64,000 bases of DNA from Ga0077536 sp943370145 (GCA_943370145.1 CALRPY020000017.1:12701-76700); one strand, 5' to 3'; shown: positions 17,305 to 27,281, counted from the first letter of the stretch. Notes: generated by a model not told the origin, from the letters alone. Program-made: numbers and translations.

Positions 17305-19151
17305 GCCCCGCGGCGCCCGGGCAGCGCATCGTGCGCATCGGCTGCGGCGGCGGCTTCTGGGGCGACAGCGCCGAAGGTCCGGCGCAGCTGGTGCGCGCCG
17401 GCGGCCTCGATTACCTGGTGATGGACTATCTCGCCGAGATCACGATGTCGCTGCTCGCCCGCGCGAAGGCGAAGAAACCGGAACTCGGCTACGCCACCGA
17501 TTTCGTCGGCGCGATGCGGCCGCTGCTCGCCGACATCGCGCGCCAGGGCATTAAAGTCGTCTGCAACGCCGGCGGCGTCAACGCGCCGGCGTGCCGCGCG
17601 GCGCTCGAAGCGGCGATCGTCGAGGCCGGTCTCACGCTCAAGGTCGCTGCGGTCACCGGCGACGACCTGCTGTCCCGCGCCGGGGAACTGCGTGCGGCAG
17701 GCCTGCGCGACATGGACAGCGGCGCCGAATTCCCGGCCCAGCCCTGGAGCGCCAACGTGTACCTCGGGGCGACGCCGATTGCCGCGGCGCTCGCCGCCGG
17801 CGCCGACATCGTCGTCACCGGCCGCTGTGTCGACAGCGCGCTGGCGCTAGGCCCGCTCATTCACGAGTTCGGCTGGCGCGACGACGACTACGACCGCCTC
17901 GCGGCCGGGAGCCTCGTCGGCCACATCATCGAGTGCGGCGCGCAGTGCACGGGCGGCTTGTTCACCGACTGGCAGACGGTGCCGGGCTGGGACGACATGG
18001 GCTTTCCGATCGCCGAGTGCGCCGCCGACGGCAGCTGCGTCATCACCAAGCCGCCCGGCACCGGCGGTCTCGTGACCCCGGCGACCGTCGCCGAGCAGGT
18101 CGTCTACGAAATCGGCGATCCCACCGACTACGCGCTGCCCGATGTCGCCTGTGATTTCTCCCAGATATCCCTGGCACCGGCGGGCCCGGACCGGGTGCGC
18201 GTCAGCGGCGCCCGCGGCCGCGCGCCGGGCGCCGGGTACAAGGCGTCGGTGACCTTCCAGGACGGCTACCGTGCGACCGCGACGATGATGATTGGCGGAC
18301 GCGAAGCGGCGGCCAAGGCGCGCCGGGTCGCCGACGCGATACTCACGCGCACGCGGCGCCTGTTCGGGGCTCGCGGCTGGGACGACTACCGCGACGTGTC
18401 CGTCGAGATACTGGGGGCCGAGAGCACCTACGGTCCCCACGCGCGGCACACCGACACGCGCGAGGTCATCCTCAAGATTGGCGTCGCGCATGGCGCGCAG
18501 GAAGCGCTCGAGCTCTTCGCGCGCGAAATCTTTCCCAGTGCCACCGCGATGGCGCAGGGCCTCACCGGTTTCGCCGGCGGCAGGCCTTCGGTGCAACCCG
18601 TGGTGCGACTGTTCTCCTGCCTCGTCGACAAGACGCTGGTCTTGCCAGCCATCGAAATCGGCGGCGAGCAGCGCCCGATCCCGCTGCGCGCGGCCCCGAG
18701 CGGCCCGCAGGCGGTGCTGCCGGAGACGACGCTGCCCACCGAAGAGCCCGGCGCCGATGCCGTGCCCGCGCCGCTCCATCTCTTCGCCCACGGCCGCAGC
18801 GGCGACAAGGGCGACACCGCGAACATCGGCATTCTCGCCCGCGACCCGCGCTACCTGCCGCTGCTGCGCGCGCAGCTGACCGCTGACGCGGTTGCCGCCT
18901 ATTTCGCGCACCTCGTGCGCGGCCCGGTCACGCGCCATGAATGGCCAGGCCTCGCGGGTTTCAACTTCCTGCTCAAGCAGGCGCTCGGCGGCGGCGGCGT
19001 CGCCTCCCTGCGCCACGACCCGCAGGGCAAGGCCTATGCCCAGATGCTGCTCGACTTCCCGCTCGCGGTTCCCCCCGCGCTGCTCGCGGAAGCCAGCCGC
19101 CAGCTCGCGTCGCCGCCGCCGCGCGCAGACGCCGGAGTCCCGACATGCTGA
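17301..19151 (+). CDS. atuA: AtuA-family acyclic terpene utilisation protein (DUF1446)
   Basis: A 616-residue protein of the AtuA/DUF1446 family. The N-terminal RIGCGGGFWGDS, then LDYLVMDYLAEITMSLLARA, KVVCNAGGVNA, ADIVVTGRCVDSALALGPL and the C-terminal HGRSGDKGDTANIGILARD are all hallmarks. AtuA is required for growth of Pseudomonas on citronellol and geraniol, but its exact reaction is not established. The start GTG overlaps the hydratase stop; the longer frame upstream is a shadow. The C-terminal domain (about 510-605) is the part sometimes found as a separate protein. The symbol is by family only. Confidence 0.88.
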   Translation: MSPAAPGQRIVRIGCGGGFWGDSAEGPAQLVRAGGLDYLVMDYLAEITMSLLARAKAKKPELGYATDFVGAMRPLLADIARQGIKVVCNAGGVNAPACRAALEAAIVEAGLTLKVAAVTGDDLLSRAGELRAAGLRDMDSGAEFPAQPWSANVYLGATPIAAALAAGADIVVTGRCVDSALALGPLIHEFGWRDDDYDRLAAGSLVGHIIECGAQCTGGLFTDWQTVPGWDDMGFPIAECAADGSCVITKPPGTGGLVTPATVAEQVVYEIGDPTDYALPDVACDFSQISLAPAGPDRVRVSGARGRAPGAGYKASVTFQDGYRATATMMIGGREAAAKARRVADAILTRTRRLFGARGWDDYRDVSVEILGAESTYGPHARHTDTREVILKIGVAHGAQEALELFAREIFPSATAMAQGLTGFAGGRPSVQPVVRLFSCLVDKTLVLPAIEIGGEQRPIPLRAAPSGPQAVLPETTLPTEEPGADAVPAPLHLFAHGRSGDKGDTANIGILARDPRYLPLLRAQLTADAVAAYFAHLVRGPVTRHEWPGLAGFNFLLKQALGGGGVASLRHDPQGKAYAQMLLDFPLAVPPALLAEASRQLASPPPRADAGVPTC

Positions 19152-20617
19152 AGAACGTCCTCATCGCCAATCGCGGCGAAATCGCCTGCCGCATCATCCG
19201 CAGCCTCAGGCAGCTGGGCATCGCGAGCACCGCCGTCTATCACTTCGCGGACCGCGGCGCGCCGCATGTGGCGCTTGCTGACCATGCGGTGGAGCTGACG
19301 GCCGAGGTCCCGACCGCAGCCTATCTCGACATCGCCCAGCTGCTCGCCGCCGCGCGCAGCACTGGCGCCGATGCGATCCACCCCGGCTACGGCTTCCTCG
19401 CCGAGAACGCCGGTTTCGCGGCAGCCGTCGAGGACGCCGGGCTCGTGTTCGTTGGTCCGCAGCCCGACGTCATCCGGCTGATGGGCGACAAGATCGTGTC
19501 CCGGGAATTCGCCGTGCAGCACGGCGTGCCGGTCGCGCCGAGCTGCAAGCAGGACGGCAGCCTCGAGGAATTCGTGGCGGCCGCGAGCCACATCGGCTTC
19601 CCGCTGCTCATCAAGGCCGCCGCCGGCGGCGGCGGCAAGGGCATGAGCATCGTGCGCGGCGCGGACGAACTCGCGGCGCGCGCGAGCACCGCGAGCAGCG
19701 AGGCGCTGCGCTACTTCGCCGACGGTCGCGTGTATGCCGAACGTTATGTCGAACGCCCGCGCCACATCGAGGTGCAGGTGTTCGGCGACGGACAGGGCAA
19801 GGTGCTGCATCTCTACGAGCGCGAGTGTTCGGTGCAGCGACGCTTCCAGAAGATCATCGAGGAATCGCCCGCGCCGAAGCTGCCGGGTGTGCTGCGCGAC
19901 CGGATCTGCGCCGCGGCGGTGAAACTCGCGACGGCCGCGAACTATCGGAACGCCGGCACCGTGGAGTTCATCCTCGCGCCGGATGGCGAGTTCTATTTCC
20001 TGGAAATGAACACGCGCCTGCAGGTCGAACACCCGGTCACCGAGTGCGTGACGGGACTCGACCTCGTCGAGATGCAGCTGCGCCTTGCCGCCGGCGAGCC
20101 GCTCGCGCTCACGCAGGCCGACATCGTCCAGCAGGGACATGCCTTCGAGTGCCGGATCTGCGCCGAGCAGCCCGAGCACGATTTCAGGCCGGCGACCGGC
20201 GTGGTGCAGCGCCTGCGCGAGCCGCGCGGCACGGGCCTGCGCTTCGACGGCGGCCTGCGCGAAGGTTCGGCCGTGACCGCCGCCTTCGACTCGATGCTCG
20301 CGAAGCTCATTGCCCACGGCGACGATCGCGCGCAGAGCGCGGAGCGCATGCGGGCGGCGCTGTCGTCGCTGGTGCTGCTGGGCGTCGACCACAACGCCGA
20401 CTACCTGTCGCGCATCTTCGCGCACCCGGCCTTCCTCGACGGCGACCTGCACACGGGTTTCGTCGTGGAGCACGCGGCGGCGCTGGCACCCCCGCCGCTG
20501 GATGCGGGCGGCCGCGCCGCGGTGCTGGCCGCCGCCGTGCTGGCGACCGAAGAATTCAGGCAGCTGGCTTATGAATGCCCCGAACCGCACGCCTCGATCG
20601 GTCACTGGCGCAACTGA
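19145..20617 (+). CDS. Biotin carboxylase subunit of an acyl-CoA carboxylase
   Basis: A 490-residue biotin carboxylase. LIANRGEIACRIIR opens the N-terminal domain, then HPGYGFLAENAGFA, the ATP-grasp loop AAAGGGGKGM, the ERECSVQRRFQKIIEE strand, and EMNTRLQVEHPVTE carrying catalytic acidic and Arg residues. It ATP-dependently carboxylates biotin on the carrier protein. Unlike typical geranyl-CoA or methylcrotonyl-CoA carboxylase alpha subunits (about 650 residues), it stops before the biotin domain, which is encoded by the next gene. The ATG at 19145 overlaps the atuA stop by seven bases. Confidence 0.92.
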   Translation: MLKNVLIANRGEIACRIIRSLRQLGIASTAVYHFADRGAPHVALADHAVELTAEVPTAAYLDIAQLLAAARSTGADAIHPGYGFLAENAGFAAAVEDAGLVFVGPQPDVIRLMGDKIVSREFAVQHGVPVAPSCKQDGSLEEFVAAASHIGFPLLIKAAAGGGGKGMSIVRGADELAARASTASSEALRYFADGRVYAERYVERPRHIEVQVFGDGQGKVLHLYERECSVQRRFQKIIEESPAPKLPGVLRDRICAAAVKLATAANYRNAGTVEFILAPDGEFYFLEMNTRLQVEHPVTECVTGLDLVEMQLRLAAGEPLALTQADIVQQGHAFECRICAEQPEHDFRPATGVVQRLREPRGTGLRFDGGLREGSAVTAAFDSMLAKLIAHGDDRAQSAERMRAALSSLVLLGVDHNADYLSRIFAHPAFLDGDLHTGFVVEHAAALAPPPLDAGGRAAVLAAAVLATEEFRQLAYECPEPHASIGHWRN

Positions 20618-20626
20618 GGAATCCGC

Positions 20627-21121
20627 ATGAGCACTGAACTGACTCTCGAGGGCACGGCGTCGACGGTCGACATCGTCGCCCGCCGCCCCACCCTGCGGAT
20701 GCGGGTTGACGACCGCGACGTCACCGTCAGCGAGCGCGCGGCAACCGACGAGGGCGCGATCCTCGTCACCGTCGATGGCGTCGAGCACCAAGTCTGGCGC
20801 GTACGCGAAGGCGACCGCATCCACCTCAAAATCGGCGGGCGTACGCATTCCGTCGGCTACGCCGAGGCGGTGACCGCGGCGGCGCAGGGGGGCAATGCGG
20901 GCAACGAAATCCGCGCCGACATGCCGGGGGTGGTGGTCGACATCCACGTCGAGTCGGCCACGTCGGTCAACGCCGGCGACGCGCTGCTCGTGATCGAATC
21001 GATGAAGATGCAGCTGACGATCGTCGCCCCGCGCGAATGCATCGTCGACGCGATACACGTCGCCAGGAACGCCCCGTTCCAGAAAGGCGCCCTGCTGATT
21101 TCGCTGCAGGCGCCGGAGTAG
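20627..21121 (+). CDS. Biotin carboxyl carrier protein of the acyl-CoA carboxylase
   Basis: A 164-residue protein whose C-terminal 75 residues form a biotinyl domain with the attachment motif ESMKMQ (Lys127), preceded by [12 protein letters not shown]. The N-terminal 80 residues form a small beta-rich linker domain resembling the BT/BCCP-connecting region of carboxylase alpha subunits. It carries carboxybiotin between the carboxylase (upstream, nine bases away) and the carboxyltransferase (downstream, four bases away). A GAGGAA precedes the ATG. Having this domain as its own gene is unusual for an Atu-type cluster. Confidence 0.9.
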   Translation: MSTELTLEGTASTVDIVARRPTLRMRVDDRDVTVSERAATDEGAILVTVDGVEHQVWRVREGDRIHLKIGGRTHSVGYAEAVTAAAQGGNAGNEIRADMPGVVVDIHVESATSVNAGDALLVIESMKMQLTIVAPRECIVDAIHVARNAPFQKGALLISLQAPE

Positions 21122-21125
21122 ACCG

Positions 21126-22733
21126 ATGGCCCGGATCCAGTCCTCACTGAACACCGCGAGCAGCGAGTTCCGCCGCAACCATGCGGCCAGCAAGCTGCGC
21201 CTCGCCGAATTCCATGCGAAGCAGCACGCCGCGCGCCATGAGCGCCCCGCGCGCGACGTCGAGCGCCTCGCCAGGCAGGGCAAGATGCTGCCGCGTGAAC
21301 GCGTCGACAAGCTGCTCGACCCCGGCACGCCCTTCCTCGAGCTGTCCTCGCTCGCCGCCAACATGGCCTATGGCGGCGAAGCGCCGGGCGCGAGCTGCAT
21401 CGTCGGCATCGGCGTCGTCAGCGGCCGCGAGGTGATCGTCCATGCCGACGACTCGAGCATCAAGGGCGGCGCCTGGTATCCGCTGACGATCAAGAAAATC
21501 GTCCGCTGCCTCGATATCGCCATCGAGAACCGCCTGCCGATCGTGCACCTCTGCGACAGCGCCGGCGGCTTCCTGCCGCTGCAGTCGGAACTCTTTCCCG
21601 ACCGTTACATGGCGGGCAGGATATTCCGCAACCAGTCGCTGCTCAGCAAGATGAACGTGAAGCAGCTCGCAATGGTATTCGGGCACTGCACGGCCGGCGG
21701 CGCCTACATCCCGGCGCTGTCGGATTATTCCGTCATCGTACGCGGCACCGGCGCGGTGTTTCTCGGCGGCCCGCCACTGGTCAAGGCCGCGACGGGCGAG
21801 GTCGTCAGCGTCGACGAACTCGGCGGCTGCGATCTGCACACGCAGATCAGCGGCACCTGCGACTATCCAGCGTCATCCGAGGCGGAAGCGATCGCGATCG
21901 GGCGCGAGATCGTCTCCCACTGGGACCGGCCGCAGAAATGGCCGCTGCAACGCGACCCGGTCGAGGCGCCCTACTACGATCCGGAGGAACTGCTTGGCAT
22001 CATCCCCGATGACATCAAGCGCGGTTTCGACATGCGCGAGGTCATTGCGCGCATCGTCGACGGCAGCCGCTTCCACGAATACCAGCCGGCCTACGGGACG
22101 ACGCTGGTCTGCGGCTACGCGAACATCTGGGGCTACAAGGTCGGCATCCTCGCCAACAACGGGGTGCTGTTCAACGATTCGGCGTTGAAGGGCGCGCACT
22201 TCATCGAGCTCTGCAACCAGAACGCGACGCCACTGGTGTTCCTGCAGAACATCACGGGCTACATGGTCGGCCGCGAGTACGAGGCGCGCGGGATCACGAA
22301 GGACGGCGCGAAGATGATCATGGCGCAGTCGTGCAGCCGCGTGCCGAAATTCACCGTGATGTGCCACGGCTCGTTCGGCGCCGGCAATTACGGCATGTGC
22401 GGCCGCGCCTTCGACGCGCGCTTCATGTTCACCTGGCCCAATCACCAGATCGGCGTGATGGGCGGGGAGCAGGCCGCGCGCACGCTCGCTGAGGTCAAGA
22501 TGCGCCAGCTCGAGCGCAACGGGCAGGCACTGGACGAGGCCGTGATCGACGGTGTCTACCAGGAAACCCTCAAGGCCTACCAGGAGCAGCTGTCGGCGTA
22601 TTACTCGACTTCCGAGCTGTGGGACGACGGCATCATCGATCCCCGCGACACGCGCAACGCATTGGGCATGGCGATCAGCGCCTCCCTGAACGCACCGCTC
22701 GGCGAGCAGGGTTACGGGGTGTTGCGCTTCTGA
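21126..22733 (+). CDS. Acyl-CoA carboxylase carboxyltransferase (beta) subunit
   Basis: A 535-residue carboxyltransferase with the two crotonase-type halves of the methylcrotonyl/geranyl-CoA family. The N-terminal half has RERVDKLLDPGTPFLE, CDSAGGFLPLQSELFPDR and TAGGAYIPALSD; the C-terminal half has NNGVLFNDSALKGAHFIELC, PLVFLQNITGYMVG and the catalytic-site segment GSFGAGNYGMCGRAF. It transfers the carboxyl group from biotin to the gamma carbon of an alpha,beta-unsaturated acyl-CoA. With AtuA and the hydratase nearby, geranyl-CoA or a similar branched substrate is likely; methylcrotonyl-CoA is the main alternative. Confidence 0.9.
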   Translation: MARIQSSLNTASSEFRRNHAASKLRLAEFHAKQHAARHERPARDVERLARQGKMLPRERVDKLLDPGTPFLELSSLAANMAYGGEAPGASCIVGIGVVSGREVIVHADDSSIKGGAWYPLTIKKIVRCLDIAIENRLPIVHLCDSAGGFLPLQSELFPDRYMAGRIFRNQSLLSKMNVKQLAMVFGHCTAGGAYIPALSDYSVIVRGTGAVFLGGPPLVKAATGEVVSVDELGGCDLHTQISGTCDYPASSEAEAIAIGREIVSHWDRPQKWPLQRDPVEAPYYDPEELLGIIPDDIKRGFDMREVIARIVDGSRFHEYQPAYGTTLVCGYANIWGYKVGILANNGVLFNDSALKGAHFIELCNQNATPLVFLQNITGYMVGREYEARGITKDGAKMIMAQSCSRVPKFTVMCHGSFGAGNYGMCGRAFDARFMFTWPNHQIGVMGGEQAARTLAEVKMRQLERNGQALDEAVIDGVYQETLKAYQEQLSAYYSTSELWDDGIIDPRDTRNALGMAISASLNAPLGEQGYGVLRF

Positions 22734-22809
22734 GCAACGGCCGGTCGTTGCCGACGCCCGCCCCGGGACGGGGGAACTCCCGTGGCGGCGAGCTCCGCTG
22801 GCGCGGCGC
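22734..22809. terminator. Convergent intergenic hairpin
   Basis: A GCAACG/CGTTGC stem with loop GCCGGT lies directly after the carboxyltransferase stop, at about 22735-22752, and may end the operon. There is no T-tract. Confidence 0.3.
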
Positions 22810-24375
22810 CTAGGTCTTCGTCACCCGCCCGTCACCAATGCGCCTGACGTTTCCCGCGGGAGCGTGCAGTGCGACGCGGTTGCGGCCCGCTGCTTTCGCC
22901 TGGTACATGGCGGAGTCAGCCTGGTCGATCAGTTCGGACAGGGTCTGTGCGCCGCATTGCAGGTCGGTGACGCCGAAGCTGGCACTGACGCACGACGGTT
23001 CGGGCAAGCCGGCCAGTGCGTGCACCTGCGTTTCGATCGCCGCGCGCATGCGCTCGGCGATCGCGGCGGCCTGGGTGCCGGTCAGGCCGGGGAGGAGCAC
23101 GCAGAATTCCTCGCCGCCGTAACGGCATATATGGTCGTTCTCGCGCACCGCAAGCTGCAGCAGCCGGGCGGCCTCGGCGATGACGCGGTCACCTACGGTG
23201 TGCCCATGCGTGTCGTTGATCAGCTTGAAGCGGTCGATATCGCACATCACGCAGGCCAGGTCGTAGCCGCGCCGCTGGGCGGCCAGCAACTCCGCCTCGA
23301 ATATCTCGAGGAAGGCGCGCCGGTTGAGACAGCCGGTCAGGGAGTCCCGGGTCGCCAGGCCCTTGAGCTCCTCGTTCTGCTTGGCGATTTCGCGGCGCTG
23401 GAGATCCATCGTCGTCAGCGCTTTGCGCAGTGCGTTGTTCTTCTGGAACATGGCCGTCTGGTCGTCAAAGCTCGCAAGCGCCGCGCGAGGCTTGCGGCGG
23501 CCATCGAACATCGGCGTCACGTTCACTGAAATGATGCGCTGTCCGCGCTGCTCGGTGGTGAGGACCAGGCTGAAGTTCACCTGCTTGCGCCCGCTTTCGA
23601 GGGCGGCGTCCCAGGGCAGCGGCTTGCCCTTGTGCTCCGGGCGCAGGTGGCGCCATTCAAATGCCGACAGCGCGCGTCCACGCAATTCCTCGTGGGAAAG
23701 CGCGAAATAGCGCGCAAAGGCGCGATTGCAGTGAACGATGCGCAGTTGCCTGTCGAGCAACGCGACGCCTTCGACGAGCCCGTTCATGACGGTGCTGACG
23801 CGGTCGGGAATCAGCGGCGCCTCGCCGGCCGTGCGCGCTGCGGCCGAGCGCAGGTGAAGCACGTAAAGCACGAGGTTGCCGAGCCCGAGCAACAGGCTCA
23901 TGAATACCAGCGGGTGGCCCAGCGCGCCGGACAGGCCGCCGCCGGCGGGCGGAAACGCGATGCCGAGACGCCACGGCCCACGCCCTTGCCCCTCGAGTTC
24001 AATCAGCGCGAAATCCGGGTGCTGTGGCTCTTTCTCGCGGGTGAGGTCCACGGCGCCATGGACCGTCAGCAAGCTGCCGTCACCGCGCCGCGCATACATG
24101 CCGCTGGCGACGCCGCTGTCGACCGCATGGCTCATCAGCGCGACGAGCGCCGCTTCATCGGCCACGCGCAGCACCTGGCTGGCGGCCTTCTCGATGAGGG
24201 CGATGATTCGGGCGCGCTCGGCCAGGTCCGTCGCGCGCAGGGACGGCACGCCGCCTGTCAGGGCCGCGACCAGCACCAGCGCGACGGACAGCCCGGACAG
24301 CGCGGCGCCCACGCGCAGCGCAGGCGGCAGGCGGCCGGGGGGCTTCGGGTCACCCGCCACGGCGTGCTCGGGCAA
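22810..24375 (-). CDS. Membrane diguanylate cyclase with PAS domain
   Basis: A 521-residue signalling protein. A TM helix at about 24-46 and a second at about 155-176 enclose a periplasmic sensor of about 105 residues. A PAS domain follows (about 190-310, LLDRQLRIVHCNRAFARYF), then a short coiled coil and a GGDEF domain with DIDRFKLINDTHGHTVGD and the active-site sequence GGEEF. It is expected to make cyclic di-GMP. The inhibitory RxxD site is not evident. The first available start is a TTG; the GTG five codons later could be used instead. It stands alone. Confidence 0.9.
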   Translation of the reverse strand: MPEHAVAGDPKPPGRLPPALRVGAALSGLSVALVLVAALTGGVPSLRATDLAERARIIALIEKAASQVLRVADEAALVALMSHAVDSGVASGMYARRGDGSLLTVHGAVDLTREKEPQHPDFALIELEGQGRGPWRLGIAFPPAGGGLSGALGHPLVFMSLLLGLGNLVLYVLHLRSAAARTAGEAPLIPDRVSTVMNGLVEGVALLDRQLRIVHCNRAFARYFALSHEELRGRALSAFEWRHLRPEHKGKPLPWDAALESGRKQVNFSLVLTTEQRGQRIISVNVTPMFDGRRKPRAALASFDDQTAMFQKNNALRKALTTMDLQRREIAKQNEELKGLATRDSLTGCLNRRAFLEIFEAELLAAQRRGYDLACVMCDIDRFKLINDTHGHTVGDRVIAEAARLLQLAVRENDHICRYGGEEFCVLLPGLTGTQAAAIAERMRAAIETQVHALAGLPEPSCVSASFGVTDLQCGAQTLSELIDQADSAMYQAKAAGRNRVALHAPAGNVRRIGDGRVTKT

Positions 24376-24528
24376 TGGAAGAGCTTGGGACCACGTTGAA
24401 ATTCGCGCGCTCGGGTTGGCCGGGACGGTCCGGATTCATCCGTTTAGCGGCCGGCACGCGAGGTTCTGGAGCGCTACGAGCGATTAGACGCCGGTTGCCG
24501 CCGGCACGACGGCCACGGGGCCGCGGGA

Positions 24529-25551
24529 TCAGCCCCGCTCGAGCAGCATGCGCAGCTCGATCACCGCCGCATTCGCCCGCGAGATATAGGAGGCCATCAC
24601 CAGGGAATGGTTGGCGACGAAGCCGAAGCCTTCCCCGTTCAGCACCACGGGACTCCAGATCATGTCCTGCGTGCTCTCGAGCTCGCGGATGATCTGGCGC
24701 AGGCTGACGAGCGCGTTGCGCTTGTCGAGCACGGACGCGAAATCCTGCTCGACCGCGCGCAGGAAGTGGAGCAGCGCCCAGCTCGCGCCGCGCGCCTCGT
24801 AGAAGATGTCGTCGATCTGGAGCCACGGCGTCTGCACGACCATCACGTCAGGCGCCTGGGTGGAGCGCTCGGCGCCCGTATCACCGGCAAGGTCGGTGTT
24901 GAAACGCACCTGGCCGACGCTCGCGCTGAGGCGCTGCGACAGGTCACCCAGACGTTTCTCGACCACTGCGAGCCAGTTGCGGAGATTGTCGGCCCGGGCG
25001 TAGAACTGCGCCTGCTGGTCCTCGGTGGCGGAAATCCGCTGGACATAGGCCTCCAGCGCCTTCACCGCATCCGCGTATTCGTGCTCGGCGGCCGGGAACA
25101 TCCACGACTCGGAATCGATGCGCAGCTTGTTGTCGGCCCTGATGAGGTTGGGGTCTTCGGTCGACTGGGTCTGCGAGCGCGACAAATCGTTGCGCAGCGC
25201 AATTGCGAGATCCCGCGCCTGCACCAGCGCGCCCCACTCCCAGTTCGGCACGTTGTCCATCAGGAGCCCGGGTGGCATCAGGTCGTTTGTCAGGTAACCC
25301 CCACGCTTGTCGAGCAACCGGTCGGTGACCTCCATCAGCGCCACCGTGGTGGTGACGCCGCGCACCGGCGTGGTGGCGCCCGCACGACGAACTGCCGCCT
25401 CCCGGACGTCGAAAGGGCCCGGCTCGTGGTCGAACAGGATCATCAGGACGACGATCACGAGCGCATACAGGCCCAGCGCGCCCAGCGCATAGTCCATGGC
25501 GCCGCGCGCACCCGGCCGGCCCGGCAACCAGCGGAAGAATGAAGTCAGCAC
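24529..25551 (-). CDS. DUF2333 family membrane-anchored protein
   Basis: A 340-residue protein of the DUF2333 family, with one N-terminal membrane helix (about 20-40, YALGALGLYALVIVVLMILF) and a helical periplasmic body. TTTVALMEVTDRLLDKRGGY and LTNDLMPPGLLMDN are characteristic; the end, VMASYISRANAAVIELRMLL, is also conserved. Function is unknown. The start is a GTG at 25551 with AGGA just upstream. Its gene is 39 bases beyond the serA stop in the same direction, so the two may share a transcript. Confidence 0.85.
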   Translation of the reverse strand: MLTSFFRWLPGRPGARGAMDYALGALGLYALVIVVLMILFDHEPGPFDVREAAVRRAGATTPVRGVTTTVALMEVTDRLLDKRGGYLTNDLMPPGLLMDNVPNWEWGALVQARDLAIALRNDLSRSQTQSTEDPNLIRADNKLRIDSESWMFPAAEHEYADAVKALEAYVQRISATEDQQAQFYARADNLRNWLAVVEKRLGDLSQRLSASVGQVRFNTDLAGDTGAERSTQAPDVMVVQTPWLQIDDIFYEARGASWALLHFLRAVEQDFASVLDKRNALVSLRQIIRELESTQDMIWSPVVLNGEGFGFVANHSLVMASYISRANAAVIELRMLLERG

Positions 25552-25590
25552 GTCCTACCCTTTCCGTCAGCCATCCCGTGGCCGACCCGC

Positions 25591-27180
25591 TCAAGCCGTG
25601 AAGTCAGCCTGCAGGACCTTGTCGACCGCGGGTATGCCGGCAATTGCCGTCATCTCCACTTCGGTCAGGCGACGCGATACGCCGAGGACTGCGATCGCGC
25701 GGTCACGGCCCTCGGCCGCGCCTACCTGCATCCGGGAGATATTAACGCCGGCGCGCCCGAGAAGCTCACCCAGCGAGCCGATCACGCCCGGCTTGTCCGC
25801 GTGGCGCGTCGCCACGAGGTGCCCTTCCAGCGCGGCCTCGATCTCGTAGTCGTTTACGCGCACAAGTCGCGGATGCCGGCTGTCGAACAGCGTGCCTTCC
25901 AGGCAGCGCTCAACCCCTTCGGAGCGGCCACGGACCCGAAGCACGGACAGGTAGTCGCGTGCGTCGGCGGACTTGGCCTCCGACAGCTTGATGCCCTGGC
26001 GCCGGGCCAGGTGTGCGGCGTTGACCCGGTTGATCGGGGTATCGAGGTGATCCTGCAGCAGGCCCGCCAGCGCCTCGGCGACCAGCGGCTGGCTCTCGAG
26101 TTCGGAGGCCTGGCCGTACAGGCCGACCTCGACCTCGAGCAGCGGGCCGTCCAGCATCAGGGCCAGCAGCTTGCCGAGGCGTCTGGCCAGGCGCAGGTAG
26201 GGTTCGAGCTGCGCGAGGCGCTCCGGCGGAACGCTCTTGAGATTGACCGCGTTGCGCACCTCGTCCTTCAGCAGGTAAGCGGCGATCTGGTGGGCGATTT
26301 CGACGCCGGTCGCGGTCTGCGCCTCTTCGGTCGAGGCGCCGAGATGGGGCGTGAACTGGATCTTCGGGCACCCGAACAGCGGGCTCTCGCCCGGCGGCTC
26401 CTTGTCGAAGACGTCGAGCGCCGCGCCGGCGAGGTGGCCGCTCTCGACGAGCTCGAGCAGCGCGGCTTCATCGACCAGCCCGCCGCGCGCGCAGTTGATC
26501 ACCCGGGCGCCCTTCTTCATCTGGCGCAGACGCTCGGCCGACAGCAGGTTGCGGGTGTCGTTCGTCATCGGGCAGTGCAGGCTCACGTAATCCGCCTGCG
26601 CAAGCAGTGCATCCAGCTCGACGCGTTCGACGCCATAGTCGGCGAAGGTCTGCGGATTGACGAACGGGTCGAAGCCGATGACCCGCATCTTCAGGCCTCG
26701 CGCGCGCTCGGCGAACAGGCGGCCGATCGTGCCGAAGCCGACCACGCCGACGGTCTTGCCGGAAACTTCCGAGCCCATGAATTTCGATCGTTCCCACTTG
26801 CCGCCGCGCACCGATCGGTCGGCTTCGGGCAGCGCGCGCGACAGCGAGAAAAGATGCGCGATGGCGAGCTCGGCGGTGGTCGTCGCGTTCGCGTCCGGCG
26901 TGTTCATCACGATGATGCCGCGCTCGGTGGTCGCGTCGAGATCGACGTTGTCCACGCCGATGCCGGCGCGGCCGACGACGCGCAACTTTCGCGCGGCCTC
27001 GAGCAGCTTGCCCTTGATCTTGGTTTCACTGCGCACGATGACGGCATCGGCGTCGGCGATGTGCGGCAGCGCGGCCTCCACGTCCAGGCCCGGCGAGAAA
27101 TCGACGGTCAGTTCGGGATACTGCCGGAGGGCGGCAACGCCCTCCTGCGCCAGTTTGTCGGCGACGAAGACTTTGATCAT
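25591..27180 (-). CDS. serA: D-3-phosphoglycerate dehydrogenase
   Basis: A 529-residue enzyme with the long SerA architecture: catalytic and NAD domains (1-315), an allosteric substrate-binding domain, and a C-terminal ACT domain starting at about 455. The motif GFGTIG binds NAD; catalytic Arg lies in CARGGL, Glu in DVFDKEPP and His in PHLGAST. It oxidises 3-phosphoglycerate in the first step of serine synthesis and is usually feedback-inhibited through ACT. The ATG at 27180 follows AAAGGGTGA. The frame stays open to 27687 but that stretch overlaps serC antisense-free codons in a shadow frame and is not coding. Confidence 0.95.
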   Translation of the reverse strand: MIKVFVADKLAQEGVAALRQYPELTVDFSPGLDVEAALPHIADADAVIVRSETKIKGKLLEAARKLRVVGRAGIGVDNVDLDATTERGIIVMNTPDANATTTAELAIAHLFSLSRALPEADRSVRGGKWERSKFMGSEVSGKTVGVVGFGTIGRLFAERARGLKMRVIGFDPFVNPQTFADYGVERVELDALLAQADYVSLHCPMTNDTRNLLSAERLRQMKKGARVINCARGGLVDEAALLELVESGHLAGAALDVFDKEPPGESPLFGCPKIQFTPHLGASTEEAQTATGVEIAHQIAAYLLKDEVRNAVNLKSVPPERLAQLEPYLRLARRLGKLLALMLDGPLLEVEVGLYGQASELESQPLVAEALAGLLQDHLDTPINRVNAAHLARRQGIKLSEAKSADARDYLSVLRVRGRSEGVERCLEGTLFDSRHPRLVRVNDYEIEAALEGHLVATRHADKPGVIGSLGELLGRAGVNISRMQVGAAEGRDRAIAVLGVSRRLTEVEMTAIAGIPAVDKVLQADFTA

Positions 27181-27281
27181 GACGGAATCACCCTTTCGTT
27201 CGGCGGTGTGACGATCGATACGCACGCGACCCGGATACGCGCCGCGTGCGTGGACTGGATGTGTGGACGGGCGGCCCTGGC

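Noticed and set aside
19034..21364. Minus-strand open frame of 776 codons across the carboxylase genes
   Set aside because: Shadow of the biotin carboxylase and carrier genes; composition is of His/Arg-rich low complexity with no motif.
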